This document shows positions 1 through 7,834 of a DNA stretch of 64,000 bases, one piece after another. Numbering within the stretch: the stretch's first letter is position 1; each line of letters opens with the position of its first letter. The stretch lies in assembly GCF_003330845.1 (NCBI RefSeq), contig NZ_CP026121.1, forward strand, positions 806,001 to 870,000, read 5' to 3'. The DNA is from Streptomyces sp. Go-475 (GTDB lineage: Bacteria > Actinomycetota > Actinomycetes > Streptomycetales > Streptomycetaceae). The notes beneath the pieces were generated by a model, which saw only the letters and a program-made list of their open reading frames with translations, had not been told where the DNA came from and ran no database searches. The position numbers and the translations under genes were made by a program.

Positions 1-1188
1 GCTGATCAGCAGCTCGGCACCGAAGCTGAACGCGAGGCAGCACAGCACGAGCGCCGCCTGCCCCAGGTGGGCGAGCGGTGCGACGGCCGCGAAGACGAGC
101 ACCCCGACGACGTTGCCGACGACGCGCTGCACGGCCCGGCTCCAGGTGAGGGTGATGTTGGCCTGGTAGAGCGAGGCGGCGGTGACCAGGGCCCAGTAGG
201 GGCGTCCGATGCCGAGGGCGAGGGAGGCGTAGCCGGCGAGCGCGCAGCCGAGCGCGGTGCGCGCCGCGAGCGGGGTCAGCGGGCCCAGCCGCGCCCAGCG
301 GGGCCGGGCCGTGTCCACTCCGAGCAGTTCGTCGGCCGCCGCCGGCGGGAGACAGGCCTGCGGTACGGGTCCGGTGCCGCGCAGCGCGCGTGCCCACCCG
401 CGCAGCCGCCCGGCGTCCGCCTGCTCCGGTGCGGCGAGGGCGACCTCGGCCCGGACGACCAGCCGTTCGAGGGCGTGCCGGGTCCTGGAGGGGGCGCCGG
501 TGGCCAGGAGCGACTGCCAGGCGGCGTGCACCGCGGCGTATCCGGTGGCGCGCGCCGGGGCGTGGCCCTCCCCCGTGCCGCCCGTGTCGGCGTACGCGGC
601 GGCGGCCTTCAGGGCGGTGGCGGTGGCACGGCGTTCCGGGCCGTGCGGGCGGAGCAGTGCGGGCGCCATGCAGACCAGCCAGGCCCAGGCCCCGGTGGCG
701 GCCGCCAGCGCCAGATGGCCGGGGACCTGGTCGAGGGTCTGCGGCGCGAACAGCGAGGCGGAGCTGACGAAGGTGAGGACGACGTTGCCCGGCGGGCCGG
801 TGCGCGTGGCGTCGCACAGCGCCTTCTGGGCGGCGGCCAGCAGGGCACCGACCGTGACCAGCGCGACGGCGCTGCCGGTCAGGGAGGCCGTGACCAGGGC
901 GACGGCGAGCCCGCCGAGCATGCCGAGCACCACCCACATCAGGGCCCCGGCCCGGGCGGCGTACGGGCGGTTGTGGGCGTACAGGGCGCACAGGGACCCG
1001 GCCATCGCGTACATCGCCAGGTCGAGCCGGCCGAGCGCCAGGAGCGTGAGGCTGGGCGGGGCCATGGCCGCGACGACGCTCAGCGCGGGCTTGAACCAGA
1101 TGTCCGAGGGGCGGCCGACGCGCAGCACGCCCGCCAGCGGGAGACGCGGGGCGGACGGGGCGGCGGGGGTGGGGTGCGCACTGCTCAT
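1..1188 (-). CDS. FUSC family membrane protein, C-terminus cut by window edge
   Basis: Reading the minus strand from an ATG at 1188 gives an open frame of 396 codons that runs off the left edge, so the C-terminus is missing. The protein alternates blocks of hydrophobic helices near the N-terminus (after about residue 35) and again towards the truncated end, with a charged cytoplasmic stretch between. This is the usual layout of FUSC/aromatic-acid-exporter-like proteins. The substrate is unknown. It is divergent from the DUF5134/M56 genes, and a perfect inverted repeat at 1207-1224 lies just upstream of its start. A second FUSC protein is encoded at 31999-33489. Family assignment comes from the hydrophobic pattern and sequence feel, and no catalytic motif is available to confirm it. 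Confidence 0.75.
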   Translation of the reverse strand, partial: MSSAHPTPAAPSAPRLPLAGVLRVGRPSDIWFKPALSVVAAMAPPSLTLLALGRLDLAMYAMAGSLCALYAHNRPYAARAGALMWVVLGMLGGLAVALVTASLTGSAVALVTVGALLAAAQKALCDATRTGPPGNVVLTFVSSASLFAPQTLDQVPGHLALAAATGAWAWLVCMAPALLRPHGPERRATATALKAAAAYADTGGTGEGHAPARATGYAAVHAAWQSLLATGAPSRTRHALERLVVRAEVALAAPEQADAGRLRGWARALRGTGPVPQACLPPAAADELLGVDTARPRWARLGPLTPLAARTALGCALAGYASLALGIGRPYWALVTAASLYQANITLTWSRAVQRVVGNVVGVLVFAAVAPLAHLGQAALVLCCLAFSFGAELLIS

Positions 1189-1206
1189 TCCCACAACCTT
1201 AACATG

Positions 1207-1224
1207 TGTTTTACCTGTAAAACA
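1207..1224. promoter_or_regulatory. Perfect inverted repeat, candidate operator
   Basis: TGTTTTAC, two bases (CT), then GTAAAACA form a perfect 8+8 dyad, strikingly AT-rich for this genome. It lies 18 bp upstream of the FUSC start and upstream of the divergent DUF5134/M56 pair, so one bound repressor could control both directions. M56 peptidases often go with BlaI/MecI-type repressors, but none is encoded in view, so the binding protein is unknown. Confidence 0.5.
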
Positions 1225-1337
1225 TAACCTCTGAGCTGCCGTGCTCCGGCGAACGCTCCCCGTGTACCTCCGCGCGCTCGCGTGCGCGCCGCATGGCCTG
1301 GGCATCGAAAGACCGACTGTCGAGCGGGGAGGTGCGC

Positions 1338-1898
1338 GTGCACGGACCGGCTTCGTCCGGCTGGCTGCTGGTGGCGCTCTGCGCGATGACCGGCACCTAC
1401 TGCCTGATGCGGATGCGCGGCGGCGCCGCCGCGGAACAGCGGCGCGCCGCGGGCGGCGAGGCGCTGATGGGGTTCGGGATGGCCGCCATGGCGGTGCCGG
1501 CGGCGGTGTTCACTCCGCCGCCGTGGGCCTGGCCCGCCTACGCGGCCGTGTTCGCAGCGGCGGCGCTGCCGGCGCTGTGGGCGGCACGGACCGGTGCGCA
1601 CCACCTCCACCACCTGGTGGGGGCCGCCGCGATGGTCTACATGTCCGTCGTCATGGCCGGCTCCCCCGGGCACGCGCACGGCGGGGGCGGGTCGGGCATC
1701 CCGCTCCTGACCGGGGCGCTGCTGCTCTACTTCGCCGGGTACGTGCTGCTGGCCGGTGTCCGCCTGGTGCCCGTGGCAGCCGTGGCCGGGCAGAGCGCCG
1801 GCGGCGGATTCACCGGGTGGGGGGACCGGCCGGAGCTGACGCTGGCGTGCCGGCTCTCCATGGGGATCGCGATGGTGGCGATGCTGCTGACGTTGTGA
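1338..1898 (+). CDS. DUF5134 family membrane protein
   Basis: This encodes about 186 residues with several hydrophobic helices and conserved histidines (the HHLHHLVG stretch and a HAHGGGG loop). That pattern is typical of the DUF5134 membrane proteins of actinomycetes, whose function is unknown. I chose the GTG at 1338 because a GGGGAGG ribosome-binding site sits a few bases upstream. An ATG at 1293 is also in frame but has no such site. The M56 peptidase gene follows about 100 bases later on the same strand, a pairing I recall from other Streptomyces. The two may be co-transcribed and may act together at the membrane, but that is inferred. Confidence 0.65.
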   Translation: MHGPASSGWLLVALCAMTGTYCLMRMRGGAAAEQRRAAGGEALMGFGMAAMAVPAAVFTPPPWAWPAYAAVFAAAALPALWAARTGAHHLHHLVGAAAMVYMSVVMAGSPGHAHGGGGSGIPLLTGALLLYFAGYVLLAGVRLVPVAAVAGQSAGGGFTGWGDRPELTLACRLSMGIAMVAMLLTL

Positions 1899-1994
1899 GC
1901 GGGAGCGGTTCACGGCGTACGGATCCGTTGCCTGCGTCACTTCGGCGGCACAAGTCGTACCCGTGAGCGGCCCCGCGCTCATAAGCTGCCCTGC

Positions 1995-2930
1995 ATGATG
2001 CTCCCCGCGGCGCTGTTGCTGCTCGGCGCCCTGACCGCCGTGGTCGGTCCCCGGCTGCTCGCCCGGGCGGACTGGCCGGACCGTGAGCCGGTGGTGGCGC
2101 TGTGGATGTGGCAGTGCGTGGTGGCGGCCGTACTGGTGTGCTGCGCGCTGTCGATGACGCTCAGCGCGGCGGCGGCCTGGCACGCGGTCGGCGGGCACGT
2201 CTTCGCGACGGCACCCGGCTCGGTCGTGGAGGCCTACGCCCTCGGCACCGCGGGTCCGTGGGCGGCGACCACCGCGGTCGTGCTGGCCTGCGGCGGGTTG
2301 TGGAGCGCGGCGATGCTCGTCCGCGAGGTCGGCCGGGCGCGCGCCCGGCGTCGCCGCCGGCGTGCCGACCTGCTGGTCCGGGCCCCGCTGCTGCCGGGTG
2401 AGGTGGCCGTGTCCGGCCGGCTCGTCGTGCTGGAGAGCGAGCAGCCGGACGCCTGGTGGCAGCCCGGCACCCCGCCGCAACTGGTCGTCACGACGGCCGC
2501 GCTGCGCCGGCTGAAGGGCCGGCAGCTGGACGCCGTGCTCGCGCACGAGCAGGGACACGCGCGGGCCCGCCACGACTGGCTGCTGAACTGCTCGTCCGCG
2601 CTGGCGGGCGGCTTCCCGCAGGTGCCGGTGTTCGCCGCGTTCCGTGACGAGATGCACCGGCTGGTCGAACTCGCCGCGGACGACACGGCCTCCCGCCGCT
2701 TCGGCCGCCTGACCACGGCCCTGGCCCTGGTCGAACTGAACGAGCACCGGGGCGTGTTCGGCCCCTGCCCGACGCCGCAAGCCCATGTCCCGGCGCGGGT
2801 GCACCGGTTGCTCACTCCCCCGGACCGGCTGACCGCGGCCCGGCGCCTGCGGCTGACGGCGGCGGCCGCGCTGGTGCCGGTGGTGCCCGTGCTGGTGGCG
2901 TTCGTACCGGGGCTGCGGGCGCTGGGGTAG
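1995..2930 (+). CDS. M56 family membrane zinc metallopeptidase
   Basis: This 311-residue protein has N-terminal transmembrane helices, a cytoplasmic or periplasmic peptidase domain and a final C-terminal helix. The zinc motif HEQGH (HExxH) is plain in the sequence VLAHEQGHARARHD. A downstream ELAADD stretch probably supplies the third zinc ligand. The layout matches M56/M48-like BlaR1-type peptidases without the C-terminal penicillin-sensor domain. Partner repressors are usually BlaI/MecI proteins, but none lies next to it. No strong ribosome-binding site is seen before the two adjacent ATG codons at 1995 and 1998. The substrate is unknown. Confidence 0.8.
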   Translation: MMLPAALLLLGALTAVVGPRLLARADWPDREPVVALWMWQCVVAAVLVCCALSMTLSAAAAWHAVGGHVFATAPGSVVEAYALGTAGPWAATTAVVLACGGLWSAAMLVREVGRARARRRRRRADLLVRAPLLPGEVAVSGRLVVLESEQPDAWWQPGTPPQLVVTTAALRRLKGRQLDAVLAHEQGHARARHDWLLNCSSALAGGFPQVPVFAAFRDEMHRLVELAADDTASRRFGRLTTALALVELNEHRGVFGPCPTPQAHVPARVHRLLTPPDRLTAARRLRLTAAAALVPVVPVLVAFVPGLRALG

Positions 2931-3043
2931 CGGGGCGTCCGGGCCGGTTTCGGTGGACGCGGCATGGCCGAAGCGTGTCGTCCCGGTAGCGGAAGCTCGT
3001 CCCTTACTGGATCCGGACCCCCCGGTTCGGCGAGGATCGCTGT

Positions 3044-3712
3044 ATGCACACCTCGTCCGTCGACTCCCCGCCCCGCCAGGAACACCGCACCACCGCCGGT
3101 CTCGCCGGTGTCCTGGCCCTGTGCTCGGCTCTGCTGCTGGTCCTCGTCGCGGCGAGATGGAGCCCGTTGATCAACGCGGACGGGGAGATCGCCGCCACCA
3201 CCCACCGCTGGGCCGTGGACGAGAGCGGCATCACCCAGGCGTGCCGCATCCTGACGGACTGGGTGTGGGATCCGTGGACGATGCGCCTGCTGTGCGCGGG
3301 GGTCGTCGTGTGGCTGGTGGTGCGGCTCGCGGCGCGCTGGACGGCGGTGTGGCTGGCGGCGTCCGTGGCTCTGGGCACGCTGCTGCAGCAGGGCCTCAAG
3401 GCCGCGGTGGACCGCCCCCGCCCGGTGTGGCCCGACCCCGTCGACTCGGCCCACTACGCGGCGTTCCCGTCGGGCCACGCCATGACCGCCACGGTCGTCT
3501 GCGGCCTCCTGCTGTGGCTCCTGCACCGGCACGGCGTCGGCCCCTCCGTGTGGCGCGCGGCCGTGGCCGTGGCGGTGGTCTCCGTGGTCGGCGTCGGGCT
3601 GACCCGCGTCTGGCTGGGCGTCCACTGGCCGTCGGACGTGGTGGGCGGCTGGCTGCTGGGCGCGACGGTGGTGGCCGTGGCGGTGTGGGTGCACCGGCTC
3701 CGACAGCCGTGA
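3044..3712 (+). CDS. PAP2 superfamily phosphatase (membrane)
   Basis: This 222-residue integral membrane protein carries the three phosphatase signatures in order: KAAVDRPRP (motif 1), PSGHAMT (motif 2, with the catalytic His) and a TRVWLGVHWPSDVVGG block (motif 3). Such enzymes dephosphorylate lipid phosphates, for example phosphatidate or undecaprenyl pyrophosphate, on the outer face of the membrane. Several hydrophobic helices flank the motifs. A GAGGAT ribosome-binding site precedes the ATG. The substrate cannot be told from sequence. A HAD-family gene follows 41 bases downstream on the same strand. Confidence 0.88.
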   Translation: MHTSSVDSPPRQEHRTTAGLAGVLALCSALLLVLVAARWSPLINADGEIAATTHRWAVDESGITQACRILTDWVWDPWTMRLLCAGVVVWLVVRLAARWTAVWLAASVALGTLLQQGLKAAVDRPRPVWPDPVDSAHYAAFPSGHAMTATVVCGLLLWLLHRHGVGPSVWRAAVAVAVVSVVGVGLTRVWLGVHWPSDVVGGWLLGATVVAVAVWVHRLRQP

Positions 3713-3753
3713 ACCCGCCCCCGGCGCCGGCCGCGGCCTCTTAGGATCACCCC

Positions 3754-4443
3754 ATGACCGCCGTGCTGTTCGACTTCTCCGGAACCCTCTTCCGTGTCGA
3801 GTCCACCGACTCCTGGCTGCGCGGCGTTCTCGCCGGGGCCGGAATCCGGCTCGACGAGCCGGAGTTGACCGCCGCGGCCCGGGCACTGGAGGCGGCCGGG
3901 GCACTGCCGGGCGGCAGCGCCCCCGAGCGGATTCCGGACGAACTGGCCGACGCCTGGCCGATCCGGGACCGGAGCGCCGCCCTGCACCGGGCCGCCTACA
4001 CGGGCCTGTCCCGCCAGGTCCCGCTGCCCGACCCGGCGTTGCACGACGCGCTGTACGACCGCCATATGACGCCGGAGGCCTGGGCCCCGTACCCGGACGC
4101 CGTCGAGGTGCTCCGCACGCTGCGGGAACGGGGCATCCCCGTGGGCGTGGTCAGCAACATCGGCTGGGATCTGCGGCCGGTCTTCCGGGCGCACGGCCTG
4201 GACCCGTACATCGACGTGTACGTCCTGTCGTACGAGCACGGCATCCAGAAGCCGGACCCGCGGCTGTTCGCCACCGCCTGCGAGGCGCTCGGCGCCGATC
4301 CGCGCCGGACGCTCATGGTCGGCGACGACCGCAGGGCCGACGGCGGCGCCGGCGCCCTCGGGTGCGGGGTGCACTTCGTGGACCATCTGCCGGTGGCCGA
4401 CCGGCCGGACGGGCTGCGGCCGGTCTTGGACCTGGTGGGCTGA
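3754..4443 (+). CDS. HAD superfamily hydrolase with atypical motif I
   Basis: This 229-residue cytoplasmic protein has a Rossmann-like HAD core with a helical cap. Motif I is DFSGT at residues 7-11: the nucleophile Asp7 is present, but the acid/base Asp normally two residues later is Ser9. Motif II (VVSNIG), the motif III lysine (QKPDP) and motif IV (MVGDD) are intact. Canonical phosphatases need DxD, whereas dehalogenase- and phosphonatase-type HADs carry other residues there. The reaction may therefore not be simple phosphate ester hydrolysis. An AGGA site precedes the ATG. Confidence 0.82.
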   Translation: MTAVLFDFSGTLFRVESTDSWLRGVLAGAGIRLDEPELTAAARALEAAGALPGGSAPERIPDELADAWPIRDRSAALHRAAYTGLSRQVPLPDPALHDALYDRHMTPEAWAPYPDAVEVLRTLRERGIPVGVVSNIGWDLRPVFRAHGLDPYIDVYVLSYEHGIQKPDPRLFATACEALGADPRRTLMVGDDRRADGGAGALGCGVHFVDHLPVADRPDGLRPVLDLVG

Positions 4444-4591
4444 GAAGCGCCCGCCGACGCGGCACAGCCGCTGTAGGGCCGGCCGGGGCCGGAATGCCGG
4501 CTGCGCGCCCGCCTCGGACGATCCCCCGCGTCGCCCGAGGCAGACGGCATCACCGATCCGGACCACAGGGGCCCGGGCCGGACGCTCTGAG

Positions 4592-4615
4592 TATAGTTGG
4601 CTGGCAGCCAGTCAA
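4592..4615 (+). promoter_or_regulatory. -10 box overlapped by palindrome, likely TetR autoregulatory operator
   Basis: TATAGT (4592-4597) is a good -10 element. The imperfect palindrome TTGGCTGGCAGCCAGTCAA (4597-4615) begins inside it and ends 15 bases before the TetR start codon. Placement over the transcription start fits autorepression by the TetR protein encoded next. Confidence 0.55.
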
Positions 4616-4630
4616 CGCAGGAGTTACAGC

Positions 4631-5326
4631 ATGTCCCCGCGCAGCGCCTCGGTCAATGAAGAGTTGCGGAGACGTTCGAAGGAGCGGCTTCTGCAGGCGG
4701 CGGTCGAGCTGGTCGGCGAGCGCGGGTTCGAGGCGACGACGCTCGGCGACATCGCCGACCGGGCGGGCTCGGCGCGGGGCCTGGTCTCGTACTACTTCCC
4801 GGGCAAGCGCCAGCTCGTGCAGTCCGCCGTGCACCGGCTGATGCACCGCACGCTGGAGGAGGCGCTGGAGCGGGAGCCGCGCACCGAGGACGGCCGGGAG
4901 CGGATGGCGCGGGCCATCGACGCGATCCTGGGCCTGGCCCGGGACCGGCCCGTGCTGATGCGCCAGCACATGGCCGGGCTGCTGCAGGCGGAGGGCTTCC
5001 TGCCCTGCCCGGAGCAGCGGCGCCTGGCCGAGCTGCTGCGGGACACCGTCGCCCGGCACGGCTCGCGGGACGTCGACGCCGACTACCCGATGCTGCGCGC
5101 CCTGCTGATGGGCGCCGTGTACGCGGCCCTGGTGCCGGGGGTGCCGATGCCGGTTCCGGTGCTGCGGGCCGAGTTGTTCAAGCGCTACCGGCTCGACTGG
5201 GAGCTGGGCGTCCCGCCGGAGGCCGAGACGCCCGGCGGGAAGGGTGACGCGGATCTGTCGCGGTTCTTCGCGACGGGCGGGCCGGCCGGCACCGCGCCGG
5301 GGCGTGAGCCCGAGGTCCGGCCGTGA
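4631..5326 (+). CDS. TetR/AcrR family transcriptional regulator
   Basis: This 231-residue protein has a classic N-terminal TetR helix-turn-helix (about residues 15-60; the stretch GFEATTLGDIADRAG leads into the recognition helix, ending ..GLVSYYFPGKRQL). A helical ligand-binding and dimerisation domain follows. An AGGAG site precedes the ATG. The ligand is unknown. The palindrome over its own -10 box suggests autoregulation. No obvious transporter or enzyme target is adjacent. The next gene points the opposite way and ends 16 bases downstream. Confidence 0.9.
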   Translation: MSPRSASVNEELRRRSKERLLQAAVELVGERGFEATTLGDIADRAGSARGLVSYYFPGKRQLVQSAVHRLMHRTLEEALEREPRTEDGRERMARAIDAILGLARDRPVLMRQHMAGLLQAEGFLPCPEQRRLAELLRDTVARHGSRDVDADYPMLRALLMGAVYAALVPGVPMPVPVLRAELFKRYRLDWELGVPPEAETPGGKGDADLSRFFATGGPAGTAPGREPEVRP

Positions 5327-5341
5327 CACCGCCCGGCGCGC

Positions 5342-5884
5342 TCACCGCCGGGCGCGGCGCGGTGTCAGCAGGCCCGCGTCCCGGGCCTGGCCGATCAGCC
5401 TGAGCGACGTGCGGCGGCTGTGCCCGGTCGCGCACATCACGGCGAGGACCGGGTCGGCGCCCTCCCGCTGCGCCGCGCGGTACTCCTGCGCCACCAGCCA
5501 CCGCCCCTCCACGCCCGTCGGCCAGACCGGCCGGGCGCGGCGCCCCTGGCCCCCGCGGCCCTCCGGCACCTGCCCCTCGCGGCCCTCCGGGAGCGGCCCG
5601 GCAGCGGTGGCGCACGCCTCGGCCAGGGAGTCCTCGAGCCAGTCGGCGAGCACGGCCAGGTCGTCGAGGGACAGCGCGGGCTGGGCCCGGACCTCCTCGA
5701 CGCAGACGCATCCCCCGGTCACGACGGCCAGGGCGTCGACGCGGGCGCCGTCCGTGAAGGCCAGCCGGACGTCGAACCACCGCGTGGCGTCGTCGTTCTC
5801 CCGCACCTCCCACGCGGGCCGCACGGTCACCGCGCCGTCCGCCGGAGAGCGATCAGAAAGATTCAGAAAGGATGCTGCCAGCAC
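5342..5884 (-). CDS. Hypothetical protein, DUF6214-like
   Basis: This encodes a 180-residue soluble protein with no signal peptide or membrane segment. It has an N-terminal compact domain (PAWEVRENDDATRWFDVRL...) and a low-complexity Gly/Glu-rich linker around residues 98-115. The C-terminal helical segment (GHSRRTSLRLIGQARDAGLL) looks like a small DNA-binding or winged-helix-type element. It resembles the actinomycete-specific DUF6214 family as I remember it, and no function is known. The GTG at 5884 gives the longest frame but lacks a convincing ribosome-binding site, so a start nearer the conserved PAWEV stretch is possible. Confidence 0.6.
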   Translation of the reverse strand: MLAASFLNLSDRSPADGAVTVRPAWEVRENDDATRWFDVRLAFTDGARVDALAVVTGGCVCVEEVRAQPALSLDDLAVLADWLEDSLAEACATAAGPLPEGREGQVPEGRGGQGRRARPVWPTGVEGRWLVAQEYRAAQREGADPVLAVMCATGHSRRTSLRLIGQARDAGLLTPRRARR

Positions 5885-6040
5885 ACACGGAACGAAACCG
5901 CATGATCACATTCCCTATAGATCGGACACGCTCCCCGGGCGGAGCACAGCACCCTGTCAGCGGAGCCCGGCCGGTGCGATGCTGGAGGCGTCAGCACTCT
6001 CCTGAGATCCCTCGGGATCCCCCGGGTAAGGAGTTCCGCC

Positions 6041-7375
6041 GTGCTGCGAGTCGCCGTCGTAGGCTCCGGGCCGAGCGGGTGCTACACCGCCCAGAGCCTC
6101 GTCCAGCAGGACTCCGAGGTGTGCGTCGACGTACTGGACCGGCTGCCGTGCCCGTACGGCCTGGTCCGCTACGGCGTGGCACCGGACCACGAGAAGATCA
6201 AGTCGCTGCAGAACAACCTGCGGGCGGTCCTGGAGCACGACAGGATCCGGTTCCTCGGGGGCGTCCAGGTGGGCCCCGGCGGGGTGCCGGTCGCGCGGCT
6301 GCGGGAGCTGTACCACGCGGTGGTGTACTGCGTGGGCGCCGCCACGGACCGGCATCTCGGCGTTCCCGGGGAGGACCTGCCGGGCAGCTGGTCGGCGACG
6401 CAGTTCGTGGCCTGGTACAGCGCCCACCCGGACGCCGTGGACGACGGGTTCCTGCGCAACGCCCGGTCGGCCGTGGTCATCGGCGTGGGGAACGTGGCCG
6501 TGGACGTCACCCGGATGCTGGCGCGCGGACTGGCCGAGCTGACCCCGACCGACATGCCGCAGGCGGCCCTGACCGCGCTGGCGGCGAGCCGGGTCTCCGA
6601 GATCCACATGGTGGGCCGGCGCGGCCCCTCCCAGGCCCGCTTCACCACCAAGGAACTGCGCGAGCTGGGCACCCTGCCGGAGACCGACGTGGCCGTGGAC
6701 CCGGCGGAGCTGGCGCTGGATCCCGGGTACACGGACCCGTCCGCGCTGCCCGCCCCGCAGCGGCGCAACGTGGAGGTGCTGCGCGGCTGGGCCGAGGCGC
6801 CCCCGAAAGGCGCCCCGCGCCGCATCCGGCTCCGGTTCTTCCTGCGCCCCGTCGAACTGCTCGCCGACCAGGGCCACGTGGGCGCGGTGCGCTTCGAGCG
6901 GACGGCACCGGACGGGCACGGCGGCGTGACGGGCACGGGCCGGTACGAGGACCTCGAAGCCCAGCTGGTGCTGCGCTCGGTGGGCTACCGCGGAGTCCCT
7001 CTGGAGGGCCTCCCCTTCGACACCGCCACCGGCACGGTCCCGAACCTGTCCGGCCGCGTCCTGCGCGAGGGCGTCGTCACCCCCGGCGAGTACGTGGCGG
7101 GCTGGATCAAGCGCGGCCCGACCGGCGTCATCGGCACGAACCGCCCCTGCGCGAAGGAGACGGCGACGTCCCTCCTGGAGGACGCCCCCGCGCTCGCCCT
7201 GCGGACGGTCCCCGACGATCCCCTCCCCGCCCTGCGCGCGGAGGGCGCCGACCCGGTCGAGTGGGCGGGCTGGCAGTCGATCGAGCGCGCGGAGGCGGAA
7301 CTGGGAGCGTCCCTGGGACGCGGTGTGGTCAAACTCCCCGACTGGCAGTCGCTGTTGGACGCGGCGCGCTCCTGA
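6041..7375 (+). CDS. FAD-dependent ferredoxin-NADP+ reductase, FprA/adrenodoxin-reductase type
   Basis: This 444-residue flavoprotein moves electrons between NADPH and ferredoxins. The N-terminal FAD-binding motif is GSGPSGCYTAQ (GxGxxG, residues 8-13). The family hallmark CPYGLVRYGVAPDH follows at about residue 36. An NADPH-binding GVGNVAVDVTRML motif lies near residue 150, and the C-terminal GWIKRGPTGVIGTN block closes the FAD site. An AAGGAG site is 7 bases before the GTG start. The natural partners would be 3Fe-4S/4Fe-4S ferredoxins serving cytochromes P450 or biosynthesis, but none is encoded here. Its last 47 bases overlap the convergent ArsR gene. Confidence 0.9.
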   Translation: MLRVAVVGSGPSGCYTAQSLVQQDSEVCVDVLDRLPCPYGLVRYGVAPDHEKIKSLQNNLRAVLEHDRIRFLGGVQVGPGGVPVARLRELYHAVVYCVGAATDRHLGVPGEDLPGSWSATQFVAWYSAHPDAVDDGFLRNARSAVVIGVGNVAVDVTRMLARGLAELTPTDMPQAALTALAASRVSEIHMVGRRGPSQARFTTKELRELGTLPETDVAVDPAELALDPGYTDPSALPAPQRRNVEVLRGWAEAPPKGAPRRIRLRFFLRPVELLADQGHVGAVRFERTAPDGHGGVTGTGRYEDLEAQLVLRSVGYRGVPLEGLPFDTATGTVPNLSGRVLREGVVTPGEYVAGWIKRGPTGVIGTNRPCAKETATSLLEDAPALALRTVPDDPLPALRAEGADPVEWAGWQSIERAEAELGASLGRGVVKLPDWQSLLDAARS

Positions 7376-7745
7376 CCCGGCCGTCCTGCCGGGCCGCCGA
7401 GTCGAGAAGCGCGCTCAGAAGACCGGGGAAGAGATCGTCCAGGTCGTCCCGGCGCAGCCAGTTCATCTTCGCCGTCCCCCGGTACACCTGCCGGATCACC
7501 CCGCTCTCCCGCAGCACCCGGAAATGGTGCGTGGTGGTCGACTTGGTGACCGGCAGTACGAAGTCCGAGCAGGACAACTCGCCGCTCGCCGCGGCGAGTT
7601 CGCGCACGATCCGCAGCCGCATCGGGTCGGACAGCGCGTGCAGCACCTCCTCCAGCCGGATCTCCTCGCGCTCGGGATGCGGCAGGGCACGGCTGCTGAC
7701 GGCGGGCGAGGTCACGGCGGCTCCACTTCCTTCGGGGATCCCCAT
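7329..7745 (-). CDS. ArsR-type winged-helix repressor, divergent from OYE
   Basis: From the ATG at 7745 this is a 138-residue ArsR/SmtB-type regulator. An HALSDPMRLRIVREL helix leads into the HTH with TKSTTTHHFRVLRESG as recognition region, followed by the beta-wing. It has one cysteine only (Cys59 in GELSCSDF), so it lacks the metal-binding ELCVCDL-type site and any pair for an intramolecular disulfide. It is divergent from the Old Yellow Enzyme gene with dyads between them. This parallels CyeR/Cye1 of Corynebacterium, where a redox-sensing ArsR protein represses an OYE gene. In-frame upstream codons exist but would run through the operator region. Confidence 0.85.
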   Translation of the reverse strand: MGIPEGSGAAVTSPAVSSRALPHPEREEIRLEEVLHALSDPMRLRIVRELAAASGELSCSDFVLPVTKSTTTHHFRVLRESGVIRQVYRGTAKMNWLRRDDLDDLFPGLLSALLDSAARQDGRVRSAPRPTATASRGV

Positions 7746-7747
7746 AG

Positions 7748-7797
7748 TACGAGAACCATCGTAGTTTGACATCCACCGTACTACGATGCCTATCGTA
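7748..7797. promoter_or_regulatory. Paired dyads between arsR and OYE genes, likely ArsR operators
   Basis: Two similar dyads lie between the divergent starts: TACGA-N6-TCGTA at 7748-7763 and TACGAT-N4-ATCGTA at 7782-7797. The inner half-sites CATCGTAGT (7757-7765) and ACTACGATG (7780-7788) are also a perfect 9 bp inverted pair. Their centres are about 34 bases apart, roughly three helical turns. This would let one repressor bind twice and shut both promoters. Confidence 0.6.
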
Positions 7798-7834
7798 CGA
7801 GTCGACATCGACCCCGTGACGAATGGAGTCCGCC

